From: Macrotis lagotis | Lineage: Eukaryota; Chordata; Mammalia; Peramelemorphia; Peramelidae | NCBI RefSeq assembly: GCF_037893015.1 | Contig: NC_133659.1 | Location: 11,711,385-11,775,384 of the forward strand | Direction of reading: 5' to 3' | Length of the DNA: 64,000 nucleotides | In this document: one piece after another, positions 24,982 to 36,900 of the stretch | Layout of the letters: each line of letters begins with the position of its first letter | Numbering within the stretch: the stretch's first letter is position 1 | Notes under the pieces: generated by a model | What the model was told of the DNA's origin: nothing | The model's database searches: none | What the model saw: the letters and a program-made list of their open reading frames with translations, nothing else | Translations under genes and position numbers: made by a program

Positions 24982-27900
24982 ATAGATGAATAGATAGGTA
25001 GATAGAAAGACAGATAGATGGATGGATGAGAGATGGAAATAGACACGTAAGTGGATAATGAATAGCTAGATGATTATTAAGAGATATGGAGAGAGATAAG
25101 TAGATAGATAAATATATAGATGGCTATAGTATAGAGAGCTCCTAGGTGAGAAAGGTCCCTTCCCCTAGGCAGAGCTGCCCTTCTCTGCTATTCATAGTTT
25201 CAGTTAGAGAACTGCCTGAACCTCTGGAAGGCTAAGTGGCTGACAGAAACAGTACTTCAACTCAGGTCTTCCTGGCTTGGAAGCCGACCTTCTACAATAC
25301 CTCACTGCCTCTCTCCTGTATGTGTGAAGATACAATACTCTGTAATTAATAACAAAGACAATGGATAAAAATTTAAAATTTAATTAATAAATTGATCATA
25401 ATTCATAACACAGTAAAAAGTTGATGCCCTAAATATATGGACCTGGAGGCAGCGAGGTGGTGCTGCAGTGGATAGAGTGCTGGACCTGGAGTAAGGTATC
25501 CTTAGTTCAAATCCAGCCTCCGCCATTCACTAGCTGTGGATACCTGGCAAGTCACTCATTTCTATCTGCCTCAGTTCCCTAAGATATAAAAGGTAGATAG
25601 TACTAGCATCTTCTCAGGGTTATTATGAGGATCAAATGATTGAGAGTGACAATAAAATAAGTGGATATTTGCAAGGGGCATTGCAAACTTTAAAGTATTA
25701 TAAGAATGTTTGCTTGTTCAGTCATATCTGACTTCATGACCTTAAATTTATATATTTCAAATATATTTCAACGAAATATAGAGGATGGTGTAAGCCTGAC
25801 TCCAGTCTGTGTGGGGGCTCATTTACAGAACCCCCTTCAGAGGGATTCCCTCTTAAAAGAGCAGTTGGGCATCATCTTGGGCTTCCGACCCCAGAGACTA
25901 AGCCCAACTTGAACTCCAGGCTTGCGGAGAGCTCTTGGCACCTCCCTCTTCTTCTGCAGATTTTGAGGTCTCCACACCCCCCAGGAGAAAAGGAAGGAAA
26001 ACTAGTCCAGCACTTATTGAGCAACTCCAGGAAGCTTGGCACGGTGCCATGCCCCCTCCGTCTCCATCTCTGCCTCCCCTTCCCCGCCACCCATGGGAGG
26101 CAAGTGTGATTAGGAGCCCCATTCTGCAACTGAGGAAATGGAGGTGGACAAAGCTTAAGAAACTTGTCCAAGTCACCCAGCTAGTGAGTGTCGGAGGCTG
26201 AATCTGAACTCAGGTCTTCTAGGTTCCAGGCAAATAAAATTGATGAGAAGTCATATTAAGTCCAGCAGATGTTTTCCTTAACAGAATATATTTGAGAAAA
26301 CAAATGAAAGTAAGACCAGGGTGGGAAGGAGCTGTCCCTTCTTTCCTCTCCCACCCTTGGGGGCTCCCCCACGATCATGAGTCCCTCTTTGTATGTCCAT
26401 TTAGACAGCAGGTCCCTCTTGGACATGGCCAGTACCAGCCTGGCCACAAGGGGACAAGACCGCATCACCCTGGTCTCCTCATTCTCTCTAACCTCAACTA
26501 GCCCAGTGCAAAGCCATTGTCTCCCTCTTCCCCCAACACCCTCCCCCCAGGCTGAACTCCCTATTTGTTCCTCTCTGCCCAAAGACAAACCAAGCCTAGG
26601 GTCTGGGGACCAACCAGCCCTTTGCCTGGGTTCTTACAACTACTCTTTCAAAATGTGCAAAATCTAATCCTAACCCTAATTGGAATCTGAAACGGGGATC
26701 CCTGAAACGGAATGTGTTTGGCCAACTGAATAGTTGGGGGCTCCAGAGCTCATCTATTTGACTAATTCCCCCCCCCCTCGCTTGAGTAGAAGCCTGCTGC
26801 GCCCCTTCAGCTTCCCCAGAACCTGCCTGGGGGCCTTGGGCCAAAAAGGGGATGGAGAAAGCCTGCTCCGTGGGTGATCTGAGACTGTAAATGTGGCTTT
26901 TCCTTCTGTGGTGACAAAAAGAATTGGTTATAAAAATCATTGCTGATCTTTTCCCATCTTTCATCTATTGTTTTTCCTTAAAATGGCTTTGGGGTGATGT
27001 TACATATTTGGCTTTTACCAAGTTTTTTTTTTCTCTCTACTATTTCTTTTTACTTATTTGGTAACACTGCTCATTGCGTCCCATCATCCTTCTGTGTAAG
27101 ATTTGATAAATGAGCTAATCAGTGTTGTCTTGGGGTGCATTTGGCAAGGAGATCAAGTCTGCATTGAAGTTCCCGACTTCCATTATGGAGGACACAGAAA
27201 CCACCTTGTCCACCTTGCCCAGGACTCCCTGGACACATGACTGACTGGCTGTCATTCTGTTTGAAGAACTAGAATGTTAGCAAATCTAAATCAGCTTTTG
27301 GGGGCCTCTGCCTTTCTCTCCCCCCCAGCCAATCATAAAATACTTAATTTTTCTCAATAACCTCTCTTCAAATTCTCAAAGATGACAATCATCATCGATA
27401 TAAGAATTGCTAGGTATCATAATATTTTAAGATTTGAAAAGCATTTTACAAATATCTCATTCAATGTTCAGAAACACTCAGAGGTAGGGGCTATAATTCC
27501 CATTGTACAGATGAAGAAACAGAGGCAGAGACATTAAGTCAATTCCCCAGGATTACACAGTTAATAAGGTTTTGAGGCAGAATTTGAACTTTTTTTAAAT
27601 TCTTGGACACTGTGGCGCCACCTAGCTTCCTACTATGCTCCTACATCTTCACCATACTATTTGTTCTTTGTCTCTGTCTCTGTCCCTCTCCTTTCTCTTT
27701 TCTTCTCTCCTCTCCTTCCCCTCTTCCTCCTCCTCCTTCTTGTGTTCTTCTTTGTCCATGTCCTAAAATGTGCTAGACCTCAGAGTTAATTGTAGTGCTC
27801 CAGATGTGGATGGATCATAGAGAATATTCCCTTCCCTCTTCCTGGATAGTGTCTCTCTTAATGTCTTTAAATGGCTGTGTGGAGTCAGAAATCAGTGAGA

Positions 27901-30900
27901 GTTGATCTCACAAGGACTGAAAATTTCCTCTCAGAGTATGCTTATCTGAAACCTTTAGACAGAATATGGAAAAGAGATTCATTTATAATTTTGAAAGTCA
28001 TTGAATATGTAACCAAGTGAAAACCAACCAGCATTTTGTTCCATGTCCCCTCTTTTCACTGGACAGTTACTTAATGAGACTATTCCAATCACTTGGTAAT
28101 TTTTCCAAACCCCCTTGAACACAGGATATGTGGCCTATTTATGTTGGACTGGTGGTAGAGCATTGCGAGTTCAGCCACAGTCAGCCACACTGTAACTTGA
28201 CTCTAATGAAGGATAATAATCAGCCAACCAACAATGAAAAGCTTATCAGTTGTAGAATCAAGACATTTGAATTCAAATCTGAATCTTGATCCTTACTCTT
28301 TGTGTGATCTTGGTAAGGAGCTCAATTTCTCTGAGATTACTCACATGTAAAATGAACCTCAGCTTCCTTTCAGTTATCATTTCTTTGAGCACCCCAAGAG
28401 CTCTCATTTTTTCATCAAACTTTGTTTTCAGTGCTTGATGAATGATTTTATTTTTTCTCTATTCATTTGCTTCGCTAAAAGCCATCAGAAAGAAACTATT
28501 GTTGAGGGACGGGTAACCTCTTTTCAAACATGTTGTCACCGCATCAATTCACCCGAGACCTTCTCAAAGACTTACTCTCTAAAAAATGCCTAATTGAGCT
28601 CCACCCCAACAATTGGGCACATTGGCATGAGGGTTCCAGAGATACATTTCTCTACTTTTCTTTTTTTTATTGCTTTTTTTTTTAAATTTAAGGCAATGGA
28701 GTGAAGAGTGACTTGCCCAGGATTACAGCTAGGCAATTACTGTGTCTGAGGCCAAATTTGAACCCAGGTCCTCCTGACTCCCAGGCCGGTGCTCTATCCA
28801 CTGCCCCTTTCCATCCTTTTCAGTGACACCTTAAGTGACCTTTACACAATACAAACATAATAATCATGTAACAAATAGATATTTTAATATATATATAATA
28901 ATAGCTAATATTTGAGGATGGTGCAGTACTTTATGTGAATTATTTAATATTTAAATATATTTGCTTAGGCAGTATAGAGAAGTAGAGTTTAGAGAAGTAG
29001 CCTCATAGGGTTCGATCCCTGCCTTTCACACATCCGGGCTGCAGGAACCTGGGCAAAGTTATTTGACCATTCAACTGTCTGGGTAAGTTTCTGAGACCTC
29101 GAGATGGGGAGGAGAGAGTGAGTGATGTGTTGGTGGAGAGAGTTTCTTCAACAGGAATCCCCAATCCTAATGTAATCAAAGATGTGGTCTCTATTCCCTT
29201 TAGTTAATGCCAATCTTTAGTTAATGCCAATCTTTAGTTAATGAAAAAGTTTGTGAACTAACCCACCGCATTCCCACCTGCCCTGGTTAAGCTTGAAGCA
29301 TCCTAACTCCATTAGAAGGGTAGACGACAACAGAAGGTTTCATCCACCATGTCAGTGGGCGATGCAATTCACCTCTATCAATAGTGGTTAGATAAGGAGA
29401 AGCAAAATTATAAGTTGAAAGTGCGAATTAACCAATAATCTTGTTCGATCCTTTGGAAGATCTCCAAGTGAAGAAAGAAGTGCCAAAAGTCCTAACCAAA
29501 GAAGAATTAGAGGAAAAGGTGGACATCTACCTCTCAGAGACAGACATGCTGTGGCTCTTTAATCTCCCAACAGTCATGCATTCTGTGGAGTCTGAAGAAA
29601 CTGAGAAAGTGAAGTATGTCACAGTTGTTTAAATGCTAAATATTATTAAAAACTTAGTAGATGTATCAAGTCATAATTGTGGGGGTTTTTTAAGGTGTTT
29701 TTTTGCAAGGCAAATGGGGTTAAGTGGCTTGCCCAAGGCCACACAGCTAGGTCATTATTAAGTGTCTGAGACCGGAGTTGAACCCAGGTACTCCTGACTC
29801 CAGGGCCTGTGCTTTATCCACTGTGCCACCTAGCCACCCCCATAATTGTGTTTTGAGGGTGACTTTTTATTCACATTCATTTTTCTGTGTACCTGGTAAT
29901 TTTTCACTCAAAAATTGTTTTTAGGTTTTTTTTGTTGTTTTAAAATTTGTTTTTGTCTATGGTGTGGAGTGAAATGTTTGTAAGGTGAAAGGGACTTTTG
30001 ACTCTGAAATGAAAAGATGTGTTTGGAAAATTACTGTTTGAGAAATGACTTAATTGAATGCTCAGCAAATCACTTGTTCTTTCTATGGTTCAGTGGATGG
30101 AGCTCTGGCCAGGAGTCAAAAAGATTTGGATTCAATTTCAGCCCCAGACATGATTAGCTGTGTGATCCTGGGCCAGTCCCTTTATCCCTATATCTGCCTC
30201 AGTTTCCTTATTGAGAAATAGAGACAAATAATAGCATCTATCTTGAAGGATTATTATGATAATCAAATGAGATACTTACTTTGTAAAGTGCTTTGTAAAC
30301 CATAAAGCACTCTATAAATGCCATTATTAATATTAATTATTATTATTATCATCAAAATTTTATATCCATTAGGAAATTGAAGTGAACTGAGACAATTTCC
30401 CACATAGCAGCAGCACCGAAGCTGTCATTTATTCTTTACCATTTGCTTTCATTTTTATCATCAGTAAATTTATTTTTAGAGCATTATCTTGTCCCAAATA
30501 ACTTGTGGAAACAACATCATTCTCAAATGTCAGCTTGGACCTCTGTGAAGTATGGTCTTCATCTTATATTCTCTTCCCCCAAAATCTAAAAGTTCCCTGT
30601 CAAGGAAACCCTGACATCCTGTCAGTGACCTCGTGTGGCGGAAGTTTGAAAAAGCTGATAGGGGAGCAAGTGGTAAATATATAGTAAATTTATATCATAT
30701 CTTATTTTATATCTTATCTCATATATAATACATATATATTTATAGTAAATCTCATTTCTAGAACAGAATAGGGTGGAGCGTATTCTCCTAAGGAAAACAA
30801 CAATAGTAGCAGGTGTGTCTTAGGGATCTGTGAGCTCACAGATACCATATTATTAACAAGTAGGATTCACTTTATTTTTTCTTTAGGTTTTTGCAAGGCA

Positions 30901-33900
30901 ATGGGGTTAAGTGACTTGCCCAAGGCCACACAGCTAGGTCATTATTAAATGTCTGAAGCCGGATTTGAACTCAGGTCCTCCTGACTCCAGGGCCTGTGCT
31001 CTATCCACTGCGCCACCTAACTGCCCCTATTCACTTTATTTTTTAAAGGAAAAAGAACTTGCTATATGATAATCTTTGTAAAAATCGAGCTGGCAACGAC
31101 TTATACGTTGAAAGAGTGATGCAGACTTTTAATGGTGCACCCAAACACAAGGAAGTTCAATGTGAGAAAATCTTAACAGAAGAAAAAGGTAATGGCTGGA
31201 TTAGCAATATTGATGGGAGCCAGATTTCCTGAGTCTGCTCTTGCAATGCCTCAGCAGTCATCCCTTGAGTATCCAGGATGTTCTTAGCTCTATTGGGGAA
31301 TGGGGTACAAGGAGTTGATAATTCAATAATAAAAGTAGCTAGAACAGAGTACATATGCTTGTGTGTATGGGTGAACATATGCATGTATGTATGTGGATGT
31401 ATGTGACCAAGATGTTGGGCTGTAGAAATGCTAGGTGGGAAAAGATCTGTTTAGGTTAGAATCATCAAGGAAAGCTTCATAGAGAAAGAGAATATTGAAT
31501 TCAGACATGAAGGAGAGATCAGCTTTAGATAGTTAGAGGGTTGAAAGACTGGCGATCTGAGGGAAGAATCAGGGTTTAGGAGTGAAGGAGGACAAGGAGC
31601 AACCATATAGAGTAGGAGGAGGAAGAAATCAGGGAGGGAGCATCAGATGATGGAAGGTTTTGAATATCAGATCAAACAGTGAAAATGAACTGTTTTTATT
31701 ACATATTATATGTGTAAGTCGATTGGTTAAGAAAAACAGAATCAGGGTGGCTAGGTAACGCAGTGGATAGAGCACCAGCCCTGGAGTCAGGAGCACCAGA
31801 GTTCAAATCTGGCCTCAGAACTTAATAATTACCTAGCTGTGTGGCCTTGGGCAAGTCACTTAACTCCATTTGCCTTGCAAAAAAAAAGACCTAAAAAAAA
31901 AGAAAACCAGAATCAAGGATCTTTAAATTATTCAGATGATAGCACACCAAAGCCTTTAGATGAATAGAACTTTGATTCTACATTCCCTACTATTCCTAAT
32001 AATAATTTCTTCCCATACTTATATTGATGGTTTATCTCCTCCTTTACTCTTGCAAGTCTTGCCAACACCTCCCCAAAGCCCTGGATAGTCTTGTACTAGG
32101 GAAGGGAATCAGGGTGAGATTTTGTCTCCACAAAAGTCACTGTCCTCCTTTGAGGGTGACAGTCGGCAGCATCTTTTTTCTCTTTCTGTTTGTCTGTCTC
32201 TGTCTGTCTAGGCATAATCTCCACCTCCTGGGATTTGTATGACACTTATCACTCCACCAAAGATGCTGATTCAGAGATGACACGGAATAAAAGACTGTCA
32301 GACGGCAGACTGGAGAGGATGAGGACAATCCAGGACTCCCGATTTCTGAGTACTGTAGACAAAAGTATGTTCCAATTTGCTTTTGTTTATGACTTTTAAA
32401 TCAATTTTGTGCAAAGCACAAAACTTTCTCTCATTGTTGATATACCCCAGGGTCATATTAGATCCTGGACCAGAGTTTTTTTTAAAATGCAGATCATCAG
32501 TTTCTGTCCCTCTAACCTAAAAGCACATCAATCTCACTTAGCAGGAATGTTGGATCAAATCACCTATCTAAAGAGCAAAAGACTTTACCCATGAGAAGTG
32601 ATGATTATCACTGTACATGGATGTTTAATAAATGTTTATTGATTGATGGTGACTACATAGGGGAAATGTAACTTTGTAGACAGTGATCCTTTAAAGCAGG
32701 TGTGTCCAACTTTTAGTTGCAGGCTGCAGCGGCCCTTGGGGGCCCATCTTGTGGGCCCTGGCATTGTATTTGTTTTTGGACTCCTTGGTGAGGATTCGTG
32801 AACTCATATGGAATTCTATATGTGGCCCTTGATGTAGTGTTTTGGGCAATGGGTGACCCAGAAGAGCTAAAAGGTTGGATAGCCCTGCTTTAAAGCATTA
32901 GGTATTAGCCTACTAAGGTATTAATTAAAATATTGATTCAGGAAAAAATGGAATAATAAGAAATGTTCAAAAGTTTCAATGTCATGAAAAAAATCACATT
33001 TGCTAAATTTTCATGGTTCTGTTCCAAGTAGTTTGTTCATCATTTTCTTTTAAAACCTTTCAGCTCCAACTTCTTTTTAGATCACTGTATTCTACTCATA
33101 CTTTTGCATCTTTGTGCTCACAAAATAGTCCTGTTGTATGAAATAATGCTTTCATTATGGACAGCTATGGAGAAAGTTGAGCAAGGGTGGGGAAGGAAAA
33201 ATGACCTTAAGACCTCCAGGAGCAGTTGCCAGATGGCATCTCCATGAAGCTGCTTCTCAAGATAAAGGCTGAGGACCCTTGATGGGAAGCAAGGCTTTTC
33301 TTAAGACTCTTGGACTGACTCTATCAGGGTCTGGTGATGGTTAGGGTGGTTCAAAAGCCTCGGAGCCCTTCTGTCTATCTCTCAAGGAAGTTATTCCCAA
33401 CTTTCAAACCATATGCAGATAACCAGTTGGGAAAATGATGCACTGATATGAGGTTTGGCATGTGGCGGGGACTTGAAAGTCTATTTCTTTGCATTCCTAG
33501 TTATTTCAAAAATAGTCTTACCTGGATTACAAGGAGCCATTCTCAACATCTCTTAATTTTCAAAGATCAAGAAAGTAATGGGTACAGTTAACTTAAGAGT
33601 AAAATCTTAGGTTTCCTGGTGGTTATTGGATTTGTTTTTTCATTTCCTTCTTCATACTTGACCTCTCTGTAGCTTTATTTTCCCAGGATATCGTTCCTTC
33701 CCTAGGTTTCTGTGACCTTCTCACTTCTCTTTCTCTCCTACATGTCTGACAATTTCTCCTCAATCTTCTTTTGGTTCAACATCTAAAACCTCTCTCCTAC
33801 ATGTCTGACAATTTCTCCTCAATCTTCTTTTGGTTCAACATCTAAAACCTGCTTTTTAACTAAGTATGGTCTGATCTAAGCCTCTGAGATGGGCCCTCTG

Positions 33901-36900
33901 CTTTTTTACACTTGGTCTCTCCATTAGTGTACATAATCTTAATTCTCTCCATTCAGAAGATTCCCATACCTATTTAGACTCTTTTGAGCTCCAGTTATAC
34001 ATTAGCCCATTGGGTATTTCCATCAGATGTCATGCCTGACATTGTCTTTCTCTCAAGGACCTTGTTTCTGTTGAGGGACTGCCATCTTTCCTGATGTCTA
34101 GATTCAGAGACTTGGGGCTGTCCTTGGGTTCTTGCTTCTTTTATGGTACACATCCAATCAGTGCAGATCTTGTAGTTTCTATCTCCATGGTATTTCTTGT
34201 TGATTGGTTTCTTGCACTCAAGTCCTTCCCCACACCAGTCCATCTTCCTATACATATTGGGCAAGTCTGACCATGGCACTTCCCTGCTCAGTGCGCTCCA
34301 CTCAGATCCATCTTGGTCCTTTGCAACTTGGTTCCTGTCTGTCGTTCCAACCTTCTTAGACATTTCTTCTGTCACGCACTCAATTTAGCTGCTGGTTCTT
34401 ACACTCCTGTCTCTGCAGTGGCTGTTTCCCATATCTGGAATGAGCTGTGTCTTCACCCTTGCTTCTTCAATAACAGCACCACCATCTCCAAGAAGCCTTT
34501 CCTGTTCTCCCCAAGTAGTAGTGTCCTCTCACCAAAAATTCAACCTCATATTTATTTTATCAATGTGGATCTGTGTCCCTAAGTACAAAGTAAGCTCTTT
34601 TAGGCAGGAACTGTTTAGATTTTTTTCTTTATGCTCTGAGAGAATAGTATAGTACCTGGGAAACAATTAGAAACTTAATAAATGTTTGTTTATTGATTGA
34701 TTTTTGTTTGTTGCTTGCCACTGTAGTTAAGGGATATATCAATAATGAAATAGATTAGCTAATTTTTTTCTTTATCTCATTTTTTTAAGCAATAAGAATT
34801 TACTTCAGTGGTTTAAAACCAAACTGGTACAGATAGTAATCAGGCCTCAGTAAATGAATATAAGAAAACTTCTTTCTTTTCAAGAGAAAGAACTATTTAT
34901 CTTTAAAATAATTTTAAAATAAAAAATAAATTTCCACAAAATCTATTCAATAATTAAGAATATCACTCAGTTTTAGCATGATAAAAGAAGGATAAGTGAT
35001 TGATAGGGAATGAAACAGAAGAAAGAGATCTACCAAAAGGGAACCGTAAGCCAGGAACTGACAACAGAAGACAGAAATTGCTAAATAATCTTGTATTTGG
35101 AAAAATAGCATCTTATCAAATAAATAGGAAGAGGGGAGAGAATTTACTGCTCCTAAGAAGAAAACACTTTTAAATGCCAATTTTCTTGAAAAAAAATCAA
35201 CAAGAATGATTTCCATTTACTTCAAGAATGCCCCTGTCAGGGGTGGCTAGGTGGTGCAGTGGATAGAGCACTGGCCTAGGAGTCAGGAGTACTTGAGTTC
35301 AAATCTGGCCTCAGACATTTAATAATGACCTAGCTGTGTGGCTTGGGCAAGTCACTTAACCCCATTGCCTTGCAAAAACCTAAAGAAAAAAAAAAAAGAA
35401 TGTCCCTGCCCCAGGTTACATCCATAGGCAAACTCTGGGCTTCCATGTATATTTTTCTATTCCTCTATGTCTGAGAAATGTTGTTCTGGGAAAGTGAATC
35501 GGCAAATATTCTCTCTAATTAGAGAATGTTAATCTAGTAGCCTCACTTTATGCGGGGATGTTTGAGATGTTTGTCATGCGACCCTTTTGTTGGGATTCCA
35601 CTGGGATAAGGTAAGGGTCTAAGACAGAAAGACACTCCTCAGATTGACAAAATCATAGAATCAAAACTTCCCTAGGTGGGAATCTGTTTTTACTTAGACA
35701 GTTTTCCCATGCTTGGCCCTCACTGCCTCTTATAACTAATGCTACAAGAGTGGTCCCCAAGACGGCCTTCTACCCACTAATGCCCGACCCCCCAAACATT
35801 CCTTAAATGATCAGAAACAAACAATGAGCTTCTCAGGTGAGAGATCAGATTTAAGGTGACAGTCCATGTCCAGGCCACATCCTGAGCCTCTTCAACATCA
35901 CTGAACTTGTCTGGCCAGCTTAGCAATGAAGAACCCAAGGTACCAGATTTATTATTCTAGTCTATCTATGCTCATTTTTCATCTAATCTAGTTATGCTTA
36001 GTTATTCTATTTATATATTATATTTTTTTCATTAATACTTAATTGCTTAGCTGGTCTAGCTATGCTTATATCTATTTAATTTTATTTATACTTACGCATG
36101 TGATGGCTTTCTTCCCCCTTAGAAGCTGGCATTGTTTCACTAGTGGTATTTGTTTTCACAACACCTAGTGGCTGGTATATGATAGACACTTAATAAATGA
36201 TTGATTGATTGGGCAAAATAGACAAATACAGACTCTTGTTGGGCCCGGAGTCAGGAAGACTCATCTTCCTGAGTTCAAAACTGGCCTCAGACACTTACCA
36301 GCTGTGTGACCTCAGGCAAGTCATTTAATCCTGTCTGCCATAGTTTCCTCAAATGAGGAAAATGAGCTGGAGAAGGAAATGGCAAACTCCTCCATTATCT
36401 AGGCCAAGAAAACCCTAGATAGGGTCACAAAGTGTTGAAAAAAGACTGAATAACCCATAATAAATGACCAACTCTCAGCCTGAGAGCTTCCCCACATACC
36501 ACAGTCAGACCAAGTTGATAGGATTGATGAACAAGAAAGATTTTCTCACTGATCTTTCCCAAAGCAGTCTCTGCCTATATAACCTTTTGGGAGACTGTTA
36601 TATCAATAAAAAAAAATGTTAAATCATATGCTCACTGTCATGCACATTCCATATTACTTTATTTATTTATTTATTTAGATTTTTTTTTTTCAAGGCAATG
36701 CGGTTAAGTGGCTTGCCTAAGGCCACACGGCTAGGTAATTATTAAGTGTCTGAGGCTGGATTTGAACTCAGGTACTCCTGACTCCAAGGCCAGTGCTCTA
36801 TGCACTGCACCACCTAGCCGCCCCCCCCCCCCCATATTACTTTAGAAATAAAGAGATGAGAATTCATGGAATTCATGGAATTCATGGATTCCCTTCCCCT

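Larger units (their letters stand above)
24822..29459 (+). other. DNAI4: DNAI4 intron 4
   Basis: It holds a GATA/GATG/TA field (24838-25120), a MIR/Mar-type SINE (about 25440-25700), a MIR-like remnant (about 26080-26240 and 27380-27620), a pyrimidine-rich tract (27660-27740) and one antisense tRNA-type SINE. Positions 26250-27350 show no recognisable element. Confidence 0.65.

Noticed and set aside
29200..29245. Short tandem units (tttagttaatgccaatc) as a direct-repeat or CRISPR-like array
   Set aside because: There are only two full units with no spacers, in a vertebrate intron.
33995..34375. 126-codon minus-strand frame
   Set aside because: It is antisense to L2-like and intron sequence, has no recognisable domain and shows no splice support.
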